From Chloroflexota bacterium (lineage in GTDB: Bacteria; Chloroflexota; Anaerolineae; 4572-78; J111), in assembly GCA_016860845.1 (NCBI GenBank), contig BOKF01000026.1, positions 57,326 to 121,325 of the forward strand: DNA of 64,000 nt, given 5' to 3'. The translations under genes were made by a program, and so were the position numbers. The notes below the pieces were generated by a model, which was not told the origin of the DNA, did not search any database, and was given only the letters and a program-made list of their open reading frames with translations. Below are positions 1-6,942 of the stretch, piece by piece. Numbering within the stretch: the first letter of the stretch is position 1; each line of letters opens with the position of its first letter.

Positions 1-82
1 TCTCCGTGGTAAATTATGGCCTGTAGAAAGATAATAAGGTGGTGTTCAATCTAAGTGCAAACAAGTAAATTGTGAAGGGTTC

Positions 83-134
83 GTAGTGGCGACTTCAGTC
101 GTTTTTAGGCAAGCTTGGCGACTGAAGTCGCTAC
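83..134. repeat. Inverted repeat (long hairpin)
   Basis: The arms GTAGTGGCGACTTCAGTCG and CGACTGAAGTCGCTAC are reverse complements apart from a three-base insertion, around a loop of about 17 nt. It lies in the gene-free first 310 bases and has no U-tract, so a dispersed repeat is likelier than a terminator. No other gene signal is visible in bases 1-310. Confidence 0.6.
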
Positions 135-190
135 AACAATCCGTTAAGGCAGTTCCAAGATTTAAATCATCCAATTGTTCTCACCGGCTT

Positions 191-259
191 GATGCGTGAT
201 ACGTGATGCGTAAGAAATCTTGCCTGGATACCATCACGCATCACGCATTACGTATCACG
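191..259. repeat. Heptamer repeat pair in opposite orientation
   Basis: Tandem 7-bp units (GATGCGT, GATACGT) run to about 212. After a spacer of roughly 20 nt, inverted units (ATCACGC, ATTACGT) follow. This is an intergenic member of the heptamer family that also interrupts the large glycosyltransferase genes of this window. Confidence 0.7.
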
Positions 260-310
260 GACTTTGGATAATTATTTTCTTGGAGTTGCCTAACACTTTT
301 TTGCTTGTAC

Positions 311-1021
311 TTAGCGCATCTCTTTGAAGGCGCTGGGGCGGCTGCCAGACCCTCGAACGGATTTTTCAGGAGTCTGGGGGCGGGCTTTTTTGTTGAAACT
401 GACCAGCGCCGCCAATCCGCCCAGAACCACCACGCCCAGCCCCAACACCACGGCCCCAATGATCCACCACGGAAAGCCGCTGCTCTGGCTCCCTGCGGAG
501 CCGCCGACTGTCAGGGGAACCAATTCGCTGGGAATGGTCTGCAAATTGACCGAGACCAGGGTAGCCTGTTCGATGCTGATGGTTGAGGGCACATCCTGCA
601 ATACTTTGAAAGTTATCCGGGCCACCGGCCCGCTGCCTTTAACCGGTGGAGCCGGGTTGAGCAGGGTCAGCGCATAGAGGATGGTCCCCTGGCCTTGATC
701 CACCTGATTGGCCACCACAAACCCCTGATTGACCGGCAGCAGGGCGCCCGGCTCAATCTGGATGCCCTCCTGGTCCGCTTTGCCGTCTTGAATTTCCAAC
801 ACGGTCGGGTCATATTTGAGGTGAAGCTCTATGCCATACAGATCGGTCACATTTTCGGCCAGCACCTCGACCGTCAAAAGCCCGCTGGCCACCTCGACCG
901 GTTGGAGATACACCCGCGTCCCGTTCTGGGCCAGGGCCAGGGGGGCCAAGGCAAACAGTGCCAGCAGGATGACGGATAAGCAGACGATTTTGAATGAGAA
1001 AAATTTATTTGAACTTTTCAT
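311..1021 (-). CDS. Membrane-anchored cohesin-domain protein
   Basis: A 236-residue exported protein. Residues 1-31 form a signal peptide ending ALA before Gln32. Residues about 36-175 look like a cohesin fold: alternating beta segments with 'YGIELHLKYDPTVLEI' and 'GPVARITFKVL', typical of cohesin beta strands. A single transmembrane helix at about 187-210 and a basic tail suggest cell-surface anchoring. Cohesins bind dockerins, and the gene just upstream on the same strand carries a dockerin, so the two products may pair on the surface (inference). GGAGG lies 9 nt before the ATG. No cellulosomal enzyme is visible nearby, so a structural or adhesive role is as likely as polysaccharide degradation. 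Confidence 0.75.
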   Translation of the reverse strand: MKSSNKFFSFKIVCLSVILLALFALAPLALAQNGTRVYLQPVEVASGLLTVEVLAENVTDLYGIELHLKYDPTVLEIQDGKADQEGIQIEPGALLPVNQGFVVANQVDQGQGTILYALTLLNPAPPVKGSGPVARITFKVLQDVPSTISIEQATLVSVNLQTIPSELVPLTVGGSAGSQSSGFPWWIIGAVVLGLGVVVLGGLAALVSFNKKARPQTPEKSVRGSGSRPSAFKEMR

Positions 1022-1041
1022 CAGTTATTTCCTCCATTTTT

Positions 1042-2127
1042 TTACGGTTGGCAAAGCCAGGGATGAGCGGCCGCCGACTGCCCAAAATTAACAGCCAGCG
1101 GAATTAAATCGAGTACATTGACCGTTCCATCCACATTCAGATCAGCTACTGCACCGGGACTACTGCTGCCAATCGCCAGGCCCAGCGCCGCAGCATCGGC
1201 TACGTCAATGACGCCGTCGTCGTTGAGATCGCCGGCCAGCAGGGTGAGACCAGCCAAAGTGGTCAGCTCACTCTGATGAGTCACGTTACAAATTGCCCTT
1301 AGAAAACCGGGGCTGCTGGCGGTCAAAGTATAAGCGCCAAAGTCAAGGTCGGCGAAGGCAAACTCGCCGCCGGGCGCAGCAACGACGGCCAGGCCCAACT
1401 CGTTGATCAGGATGTTAATATTGGTCTGGCTGCCGGAAGCGCGGCCTTCAACTTGTACCCGGCCAAGCAGAGTGCCACGCTGGGGAGCCGGTTCGACCAC
1501 CGCCACAGCCAGGTGGGTCACTGCCTCCAGCGGCAGCGCTGTGCCATCCTTTTGCCCCAGGGTGGGCGCCACCAGATCAAAGCGGGCTGAGTCAACGCCG
1601 GTGGGCGCGACAGCCTGGAACCGCCAGGTCAGCAGGGTCAGCGAACCGGGCAGGTCGGGCACATCGCCCTGGCGGCTGGCGGCTACGGCAAGCTGCCCGT
1701 TGGCGACTTCATTTTGGGCGATAAGGGGAAATTCGGGGCTGAGGATAGGCGCTGGGTCAACCGGCATAACGGCGGCGCTGTTCCAGGTTAGCCCAAATTG
1801 GTAGCCAAAAACACCGGCAGGCGAGGGGTTATCGAAGAGCACCTGGATTTCAAAGGTGTCGCCAATATTAACGGTTGAGGGGCCGGCGATGGCCAGCGTC
1901 AGGCCGAAGGGTGTCTCTGCCTGGGCCATTGTTTGGGCCTGAGTGGCTGGCACAGGCCGGAGCCAGCTCCCCAGAATGAGCGCCAAAAAGAGCCAGATAA
2001 AAAAGACACGATTAATTTTTCTAAGCTGAGATAAGGTGGGGCTGACTGTAACAACAGCCAGAGGAGGCCAACCCAAGGTAAGGTTAGGAACAGCCAGGCG
2101 AGCAAAAAATCCCGGCTTTCCCTTCAT
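1042..2127 (-). CDS. Secreted cohesin + dockerin protein
   Basis: About 361 residues from the ATG at 2127; the frame stays open to an ATG at 2235, and no start lies closer to the signal sequence. The export signal is 'FFIWLFLALILGSWL...ATQA'. It is followed by a cohesin-like domain (about 74-190), a carboxypeptidase-regulatory-like beta domain (about 212-285) and a type I dockerin at about 299-355, with two calcium loops 'GDLNDDGVIDVADAAAL' and 'ADLNVDGTVNVLDLI'. Dockerins dock to cohesins, so this protein carries both halves of the interaction and could self-associate or bind the anchored cohesin protein 20 bp downstream. The start is uncertain because no clear ribosome binding site precedes either ATG. 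Confidence 0.75.
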   Translation of the reverse strand: MKGKPGFFARLAVPNLTLGWPPLAVVTVSPTLSQLRKINRVFFIWLFLALILGSWLRPVPATQAQTMAQAETPFGLTLAIAGPSTVNIGDTFEIQVLFDNPSPAGVFGYQFGLTWNSAAVMPVDPAPILSPEFPLIAQNEVANGQLAVAASRQGDVPDLPGSLTLLTWRFQAVAPTGVDSARFDLVAPTLGQKDGTALPLEAVTHLAVAVVEPAPQRGTLLGRVQVEGRASGSQTNINILINELGLAVVAAPGGEFAFADLDFGAYTLTASSPGFLRAICNVTHQSELTTLAGLTLLAGDLNDDGVIDVADAAALGLAIGSSSPGAVADLNVDGTVNVLDLIPLAVNFGQSAAAHPWLCQP

Positions 2128-2414
2128 TTGGATACGCCCAAACAGCCCGACAACTGCTGAAGCTGGGGAGAGATGACAGGAGCGCCGCTGAAACCGGCTC
2201 AGGAGAGTCCAAAAAAGGCTCATAAGCGTAACCATAACCCACTGGGTTGGTAAAGAACGGGGCGGGTGCGGGTCTCATCCCGCCGCACTCATCAATTTCT
2301 CAACAAGTCAAGCATAACATAGACGGCGAAGCGGAACAATAGAGAATGGGTACCAAGAAGGGTAGACGGTTGACAGCAGACGGCAGACGGGGGTCAGTAA
2401 TCAGAGGGCAACGG

Positions 2415-4877
2415 TCAAGGGCTAGTGCTGATTGTGATGGACGGGTTGATAATTAACTGTCCCTGGGGGTCTGGGGGACCCTCTACCATGGACAGCGGCA
2501 GGCGTTCCCCGGTCGGTTGATAATACAGGCCGATAGCCAGGCGATACTGGCCGGGTGGCAGGGAAGCAGGCGTGGGCAAGGTGTGGCGGTCGAGGATGCG
2601 CTCGCCGGGCGACCAGATGGTGGTGGGATAGGTGTTGTTGACCGGCTGGGTATCATTGCCGGCAACGACATTATCGCCGGCGTCAAGCAGATGGACAAAG
2701 ACGGTGTAATCCAGCGGTGGAGTGTCCAGCGCCTGCCAGAGCAGGCTGAGCTGTACCGGCTCTCCGGCAGAGAGGGTGGGTGTGTCGAGCCTGACCCCGG
2801 AGAGTTGGATGAGATTTCCAAACGCCGCTCCTGCTTCCGCCGACAGCGGCAAAGAAGGCGGCGGTGGCAGTGGAATCTTCAACGGGCCGATAAAGAACGT
2901 ATCCGGCGAGTCGCTGCTGCCCCCGGTTAAAGGGAGGCGGCGACCGGCCGCCGGGTCGAAGAGGGCGACGGCCAGCCAGTAGCGGCCCAGTGTAAGCGGC
3001 TCGGTTTCCAACTTGACCGTCTGCTGCGCGGCAACGGTGTCGAGGCCGGGCCGCCAGAAGGTGGTCGGATAGACCCAATCATTAGGGCGGGCCGTGCCGT
3101 CGCCCACCACGTGGCGGCTGTCATCAACCAGGTGCAGAATGACTTCGTAATCATCCCGCATGGGCTGGATGGCCTGCCAGTAGAGCGTGACCGGCAGCGT
3201 GGCGGCGGTTGGATCAATCGTCGCGGGGTAAGCCGCCCCCACCAGCCGGGCCGGGCCAAAGACAGCCGCCAGCGGGCGGGCAGGCTGCTGGAGAAAGATG
3301 GCCGGGTCGGTGGGGAGAGAAGCCAGCCGGGCCACCGTTTCACCGCGCGGGGTCTGGACGGCCTGGGTCGAACCGCCGGCCAGGGCGGTCTGGATTAACT
3401 GCTGTCCTTCGGCGGTCAGCGGGGGAAGGATGGCGGCGGTATCGCCTTGCAGCCGAACCCAGACCGAATCACGCTCATTCTTTTCGGGAGAGATGATGAG
3501 GGCGGAAGAGGCGGGTGGAGCCGAAAGAACGGCCTCACGCCGGAATCTGCCGCTCAGGTAGAAGAGAAGCGGGGGGTCATTGAAGCGAGCTAAAGGCAAA
3601 TAAATGGGCCGGGCATCGTCGGCATGCGCCAGCACCGCATCGCGGATGGCAACCGCGCCGTAATCGTAAATACCCTGGGTCACCGGCAGCCGGGTCCACT
3701 CGATAAAGTAGGCCGAGAAGGCGCCGGGGAGGGTGGCGAGGATGAGAAGGAGGGGGAGAGCGTAAAGCGTAAAGCGTGAGACGTGAGGCGTGAGGCGTCC
3801 CCAGGGGAGGCTTGGCACTGATGCGCGATGCGTAAAACCCAACACCTGGCCCCCGGCCCCCGACACCCAAACGAGGCCGAAGGCGACGAGGATGGCGGTA
3901 GCGGGCAGGGCGACGATCATGCGCAGGGGATGAGGCGCTTCGATGGCGATGATCGAGGGAGAGATACCGATGAGCCACCATAATGCGACCAGCCGGGAGA
4001 AGAGGCCGCGCCAGTTTTTGAGGGCAATGATCAGGCCGAGCAGCAGGAAGGGGGCCAGGAGGGGCGAGAGGCCGGGGTAGCCGGGCAGGCCGAAAATCGC
4101 GTTGGGACTGCCGGCGCAGCAGAAAAAGCCCAATACCCGCAGCAGGTTGCGGCCCAGCTCGGCCAGGATGTCGCCGGGTGTGTCAAGATAGCTCCAGACC
4201 ATGACTGAGGCAGCGCGGGCGCTGAATTGGGCTGGATGAGCGGCGAAGTACCAGAGCATCGGCGCGGCGACGAGGAGGGCGGGGAGGAGGAGGAGTGTAA
4301 AGCGTAAAGCGTAAAGCGTAAAGCGTTCCCAGGGGAGGCTGCGCTCTGTTGCGTCTTGCGTGTTGTGCAGGAAAAATTCGGGCAGCCAGGCCAGGATTAA
4401 GATCAGGGGCAGCAGGCGGGCGGCGGAGTAGGTGTGGAAGCCCAGGCCCAAGAACAGGCCGGAGAGAAGGAACCAGCGTTTTTGGTTGGTGGTCCAACCC
4501 TTAAGGAAAAACCAAAAGACCAATACCGCCAGCAGCGGCACCGTCAGCGGGCGCTGGTCGCCGCGGCTGATGCCGAGGTGCCAGGAGGAGACAGCCAGGG
4601 TCAGACCGGCGAGGGTGGCAAGCCAAAGGCGTGAAGCGTGAGGCGTGAAGCGTGTTACATGTTGCGTAAATCGTAAATCGTAAATCGTAAATCGTAAATT
4701 ATAGAGGAAGGCAAAGAGGCAAACCACGTTCAGCAAACTGATGACAGCCGGTTGGAGGCGGAAGGCAAAGGGAGTCGGGCCAAACAGCCAGATGAAGGGG
4801 ATGAGCAGATAAATCAACAGGGCTTCGCGGCCGCCGTTGGTGGGGAAGAAGAGGACAGGGCCGCCGCGCTGCATCAA
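2415..4877 (-). CDS. GT39-type membrane glycosyltransferase, start codon displaced
   Basis: A multi-pass protein (820 residues from the TTG at 4877) resembling dolichyl-phosphate-mannose-protein mannosyltransferase/ArnT-like GT-C enzymes, which transfer lipid-linked sugars outside the membrane. Hydrophobic helices fill about the first 430 residues. The rest is extracytoplasmic and contains two copies of a beta module (motifs 'LPVTLYWQA', 'YPTTFWRPG', 'LPPGQYRLAIGLY'). The true N-terminus lies upstream: the same frame encodes 'WLAFVAVTLIAFFLRFYRL' and 'HPLGLFFDPAINGLDALRL', the expected first helix and loop, but has no ATG, GTG or TTG before the TAG at 5052-5054. Heptamer arrays interrupt the gene in frame at 3759-3834, 4296-4367 and 4628-4702. 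Probably damaged at its 5' end or started at a non-standard codon. Confidence 0.75.
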   Translation of the reverse strand: MMQRGGPVLFFPTNGGREALLIYLLIPFIWLFGPTPFAFRLQPAVISLLNVVCLFAFLYNLRFTIYDLRFTQHVTRFTPHASRLWLATLAGLTLAVSSWHLGISRGDQRPLTVPLLAVLVFWFFLKGWTTNQKRWFLLSGLFLGLGFHTYSAARLLPLILILAWLPEFFLHNTQDATERSLPWERFTLYALRFTLLLLPALLVAAPMLWYFAAHPAQFSARAASVMVWSYLDTPGDILAELGRNLLRVLGFFCCAGSPNAIFGLPGYPGLSPLLAPFLLLGLIIALKNWRGLFSRLVALWWLIGISPSIIAIEAPHPLRMIVALPATAILVAFGLVWVSGAGGQVLGFTHRASVPSLPWGRLTPHVSRFTLYALPLLLILATLPGAFSAYFIEWTRLPVTQGIYDYGAVAIRDAVLAHADDARPIYLPLARFNDPPLLFYLSGRFRREAVLSAPPASSALIISPEKNERDSVWVRLQGDTAAILPPLTAEGQQLIQTALAGGSTQAVQTPRGETVARLASLPTDPAIFLQQPARPLAAVFGPARLVGAAYPATIDPTAATLPVTLYWQAIQPMRDDYEVILHLVDDSRHVVGDGTARPNDWVYPTTFWRPGLDTVAAQQTVKLETEPLTLGRYWLAVALFDPAAGRRLPLTGGSSDSPDTFFIGPLKIPLPPPPSLPLSAEAGAAFGNLIQLSGVRLDTPTLSAGEPVQLSLLWQALDTPPLDYTVFVHLLDAGDNVVAGNDTQPVNNTYPTTIWSPGERILDRHTLPTPASLPPGQYRLAIGLYYQPTGERLPLSMVEGPPDPQGQLIINPSITISTSP
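3759..3834. repeat. Composite heptamer element inside GT39 gene
   Basis: Five to six 7-bp units (AGCGTAA, AGCGTGA, GACGTGA, GGCGTGA) are followed by a GC-rich spacer CCCCAGGGGAGGCTTGG and then two GATGCGY units. On the coding strand it reads in frame as 'SVPSLPWGRLTPHVSRFTL'. Its spacer matches the element at 4296-4367. Confidence 0.8.
4296..4367. repeat. Composite heptamer element inside GT39 gene
   Basis: Four GCGTAAA-type heptamers, the spacer CCCAGGGGAGGCTGCGCTCT, then GCGTCTT/GCGTGTT units. It is in frame and encodes 'ATERSLPWERFTLYALRFTL' on the minus strand, where FTLYALR is the seven-residue product of a 21-bp (3 x 7) period. Confidence 0.8.
4628..4702. repeat. Heptamer repeat array (two unit types)
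   Basis: About four GCGTGAA/GGCGTGA units are followed by about six GTAAATC units in tandem. It is within the GT39 coding frame and encodes 'YNLRFTIYDLRFT' followed by 'QHVTRFTPHASRL'. Confidence 0.8.
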
Positions 4878-4993
4878 GCGGAGGGCGTCGAGGCCGTTGA
4901 TGGCCGGATCGAAAAAGAGACCCAGGGGATGGTCGGCCAGGCGGTAGAAGCGAAGGAAGAAGGCGATGAGGGTAACGGCGACGAAGGCCAGCC

Positions 4994-5022
4994 AGATTTT
5001 GGATTTTGGATTTTGGATTTTC
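4994..5022. repeat. Heptamer array at the 5' edge of the GT39 gene
   Basis: Three to four tandem GATTTTG units lie exactly where the start codon of the downstream minus-strand glycosyltransferase would be expected. They read in that frame as 'SKIQNPKSKI'. Confidence 0.75.
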
Positions 5023-5039
5023 GATGGTGGATTGATGGT

Positions 5040-5120
5040 GTACTTGCCCCCCTAAATCCCCCCGGAGGGGGGACTTTGTTGGCTCTCCCCCCTTTGGGGG
5101 GAGTTGGAGGGGGGCAACAC
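5040..5120. repeat. G/C-rich palindromic dispersed repeat
   Basis: Runs of C and G are arranged as nested inverted repeats (CCCCCCTAAATCCCCCC, then CCCCCCTTTGGGGGGAG). It supplies the last ~20 codons and the stop of the DUF559 gene. A related C/G block (21400-21436) sits in frame in a second GT39 gene. Confidence 0.7.
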
Positions 5121-5486
5121 TCCACACTGGCGTACAATTTCATCCAGTACCCCTTCCAAGTTGCCATCAACCTCTCGATTCTGAAAACGGATAACCCGAA
5201 GTCCATGCTGCTCTAACCACTCAGTCCGCGCCTGATCGTAGCGCTGGTGAGCGAGTTCAGCATGGCTCTCTCCATCAATCTCGATCACTAAGCGCTTTTC
5301 GTGGCAGTAAAAGTCCAGAATGAACTGATGCAAAGGGTGCTGCCGCCGGAATTTGAGTCCAAAGAATTGTTTGCCCTTGAGGCACTGCCACAATTTGGCT
5401 TCCTGAGGGGTAAGGGGCCGGCGTAACTCTTTGGCTCGAGCAATCATTTCGGGATGAGGGTATGGGTAACGTTTGGGTGGTGACAT
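5052..5486 (-). CDS. DUF559 endonuclease-like protein
   Basis: A 144-residue member of the DUF559 family, which is related to Vsr-type/PD-(D/E)XK nucleases. Diagnostic features are 'LTPQEAKLWQCLKG', 'FGLKFRRQHPLHQFILDFYC', 'RLVIEIDGESH' (the acidic cluster that in nucleases binds metal) and 'WLEQHGLRVIRFQNREV'. The domain ends near residue 122; the Pro/Ser/Gly-rich tail is encoded by the adjacent G/C palindromic repeat, a tail type commonly seen in this family. The cellular role is unknown. Its stop TAG is in the same frame as the remains of the downstream glycosyltransferase N-terminus. Confidence 0.85.
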   Translation of the reverse strand: MSPPKRYPYPHPEMIARAKELRRPLTPQEAKLWQCLKGKQFFGLKFRRQHPLHQFILDFYCHEKRLVIEIDGESHAELAHQRYDQARTEWLEQHGLRVIRFQNREVDGNLEGVLDEIVRQCGVLPPSNSPQRGESQQSPPSGGI

Positions 5487-5540
5487 TGGTTTTTTTCAAA
5501 TTGGACTACTCAAGATAAGTTGTTCCGTTAAAAACGGGAC

Positions 5541-5909
5541 CTACAGTTTGCGCCCGGCTACTTCAATCTTTATCGAGCCGTCGAAATTGATCAAATGAAA
5601 ATGCTTGACCAGGGCCTTATACTCTTCATCGGAGAGGGCGGTCAGGTCAAAGTGATAGTTGCGCACCTTGCCTTTGGTCTTTATTTTCAACTCATCCCGG
5701 CGAATGAAGACCTTATCCAGCAGGACGATAATATCATCAGCTTCCCATTCTACACTAGCGCCGCGCTCGTTGGGGCTAAGAAAAGGCTCGTACCGGGCGT
5801 TTCGTTGAATGATGAAGCCATCCACCCCAAAGGCCGACGCTTCGTCACAACTCAGGGAGATGATGATGTCGTCGCCGTGTTCTAAATGGGTGAAAAGGAC
5901 TCTGTCCAT
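5541..5909 (-). CDS. Small protein of unknown function
   Basis: 122 residues, not recognised. It is acidic, soluble and predicted alpha/beta ('GDDIIISLSCDEASAFGVDGFII', 'VEWEADDIIVLLDKVFIRRDEL'), with no membrane segment or signal peptide. A strong ribosome binding site (GAGGAGG) sits 8 nt before the ATG, supporting a real gene. It is the last gene of the minus-strand accessory island that contains the methyltransferase module, with a 116-bp gap to the membrane protein upstream. Confidence 0.6.
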   Translation of the reverse strand: MDRVLFTHLEHGDDIIISLSCDEASAFGVDGFIIQRNARYEPFLSPNERGASVEWEADDIIVLLDKVFIRRDELKIKTKGKVRNYHFDLTALSDEEYKALVKHFHLINFDGSIKIEVAGRKL

Positions 5910-6025
5910 AGTTTATTCCTCCTCATCTGGCTGTAAAGTTTCTCCGTAGAAGCCTACTGCGCAAGTCGCCTTGCGAAACCATGACCTCAAGATCATCCCA
6001 ACGGGCCATACCGCCAGGGTATTCG

Positions 6026-6661
6026 TTAGTCCGTACCCCCTTTTGAGTCTGACTCTTTGTAGTCATCCCAGCGAGACCACTTCCAGCCCGCTGAAATAGC
6101 AGCCTGCAAATCGTAGGTTAGGTAAATCGCCCAACACGCAAACGGAACAAGTATTAAGAGCAGCAGCCAGTTCTGAACACTTTGGCTTGCTGCATATAGG
6201 GGAAGTAATAATGGAACAAGCGAAAGAAAGTAATAAATCGTTCCCGTACTACGAAGACCGCCCTTAAACCGGCGTTGTCGCTTAAAATTGTACCAGCGAT
6301 GCTCCCAATTTAGACCAGGAATACGCGGCTCGATGAAGATGCGGATATATTCGCCTAATCTTTGTACAGTTTGTTGAGTTGATATAATCATAATTAGGCT
6401 GGGAATAAGAACTGCGTAAAGGGCAACAGCGCCACCGATTGATACAAGTAAGCGCGTTTCGGGTGAGGTAATATCTGATCCTAACACCGCCCCGGCTGTT
6501 ACGGATAATATCACCCCAAAAGCGCCGACTGTTAGCGAAATGGTCTGTAATCGCCGTCCTTGGGCATTGAGGATTTCGCTTCTAAGGGTTCGATATTCCT
6601 CAAGCAGTCCATCTTTTTCTGCGGCGGTTGCAAAGGTATTGGTCTTGTTCGCTTCATTCAT
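6026..6661 (-). CDS. Four-helix membrane protein, unknown function
   Basis: 211 residues from the ATG at 6661, chosen because GGGGAG lies 7 nt upstream; an in-frame ATG five codons earlier lacks a site. An N-terminal cytoplasmic helix ('LLEEYRTLRSEILNAQGRRL') is followed by four hydrophobic segments, in two pairs flanking the loop 'LGEYIRIFIEPRIPGLNWEHRW'. I recognise the architecture as a family of small membrane proteins of unknown function but cannot name it. It sits 281 bp downstream of the GHKL ATPase gene and might be part of that accessory island rather than its operon. Confidence 0.65.
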   Translation of the reverse strand: MNEANKTNTFATAAEKDGLLEEYRTLRSEILNAQGRRLQTISLTVGAFGVILSVTAGAVLGSDITSPETRLLVSIGGAVALYAVLIPSLIMIISTQQTVQRLGEYIRIFIEPRIPGLNWEHRWYNFKRQRRFKGGLRSTGTIYYFLSLVPLLLPLYAASQSVQNWLLLLILVPFACWAIYLTYDLQAAISAGWKWSRWDDYKESDSKGGTD

Positions 6662-6942
6662 ATTGCAACTCCCCAAGAGTATTTATGGGTGATTTCACCT
6701 AACGACCTATCGCCCGACGCGCAAGCTACCCTACCATACCATTATCTTTTAGAACAGACCACCCCGAAAAATGTCTCTGCTGATCGCCCACCGACCTCTC
6801 CGGCCCAGCCCCTGCGACGACTGAAGCCCCCACTACAGCCCCGACCGGACTCGCTGGCCCCAGCGAGCAGACGAGGGTTTTGCAAGATACACAGCATACT
6901 GGTTGGTTGTTATTCTATTCAAACTGATTGTTAGGTGTTAGT

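Noticed and set aside
4628..4702. Heptamer arrays as CRISPR or sequencing artefacts
   Set aside because: A 7-bp unit is far too short for CRISPR; the arrays are diverged and in frame at many loci, so artefact is unlikely.
6848..6866. CTCGCTGG-CCAGCGAG type hairpin as terminator of the GHKL gene
   Set aside because: Short stem without a following U-run on the minus strand, so too weak to call.
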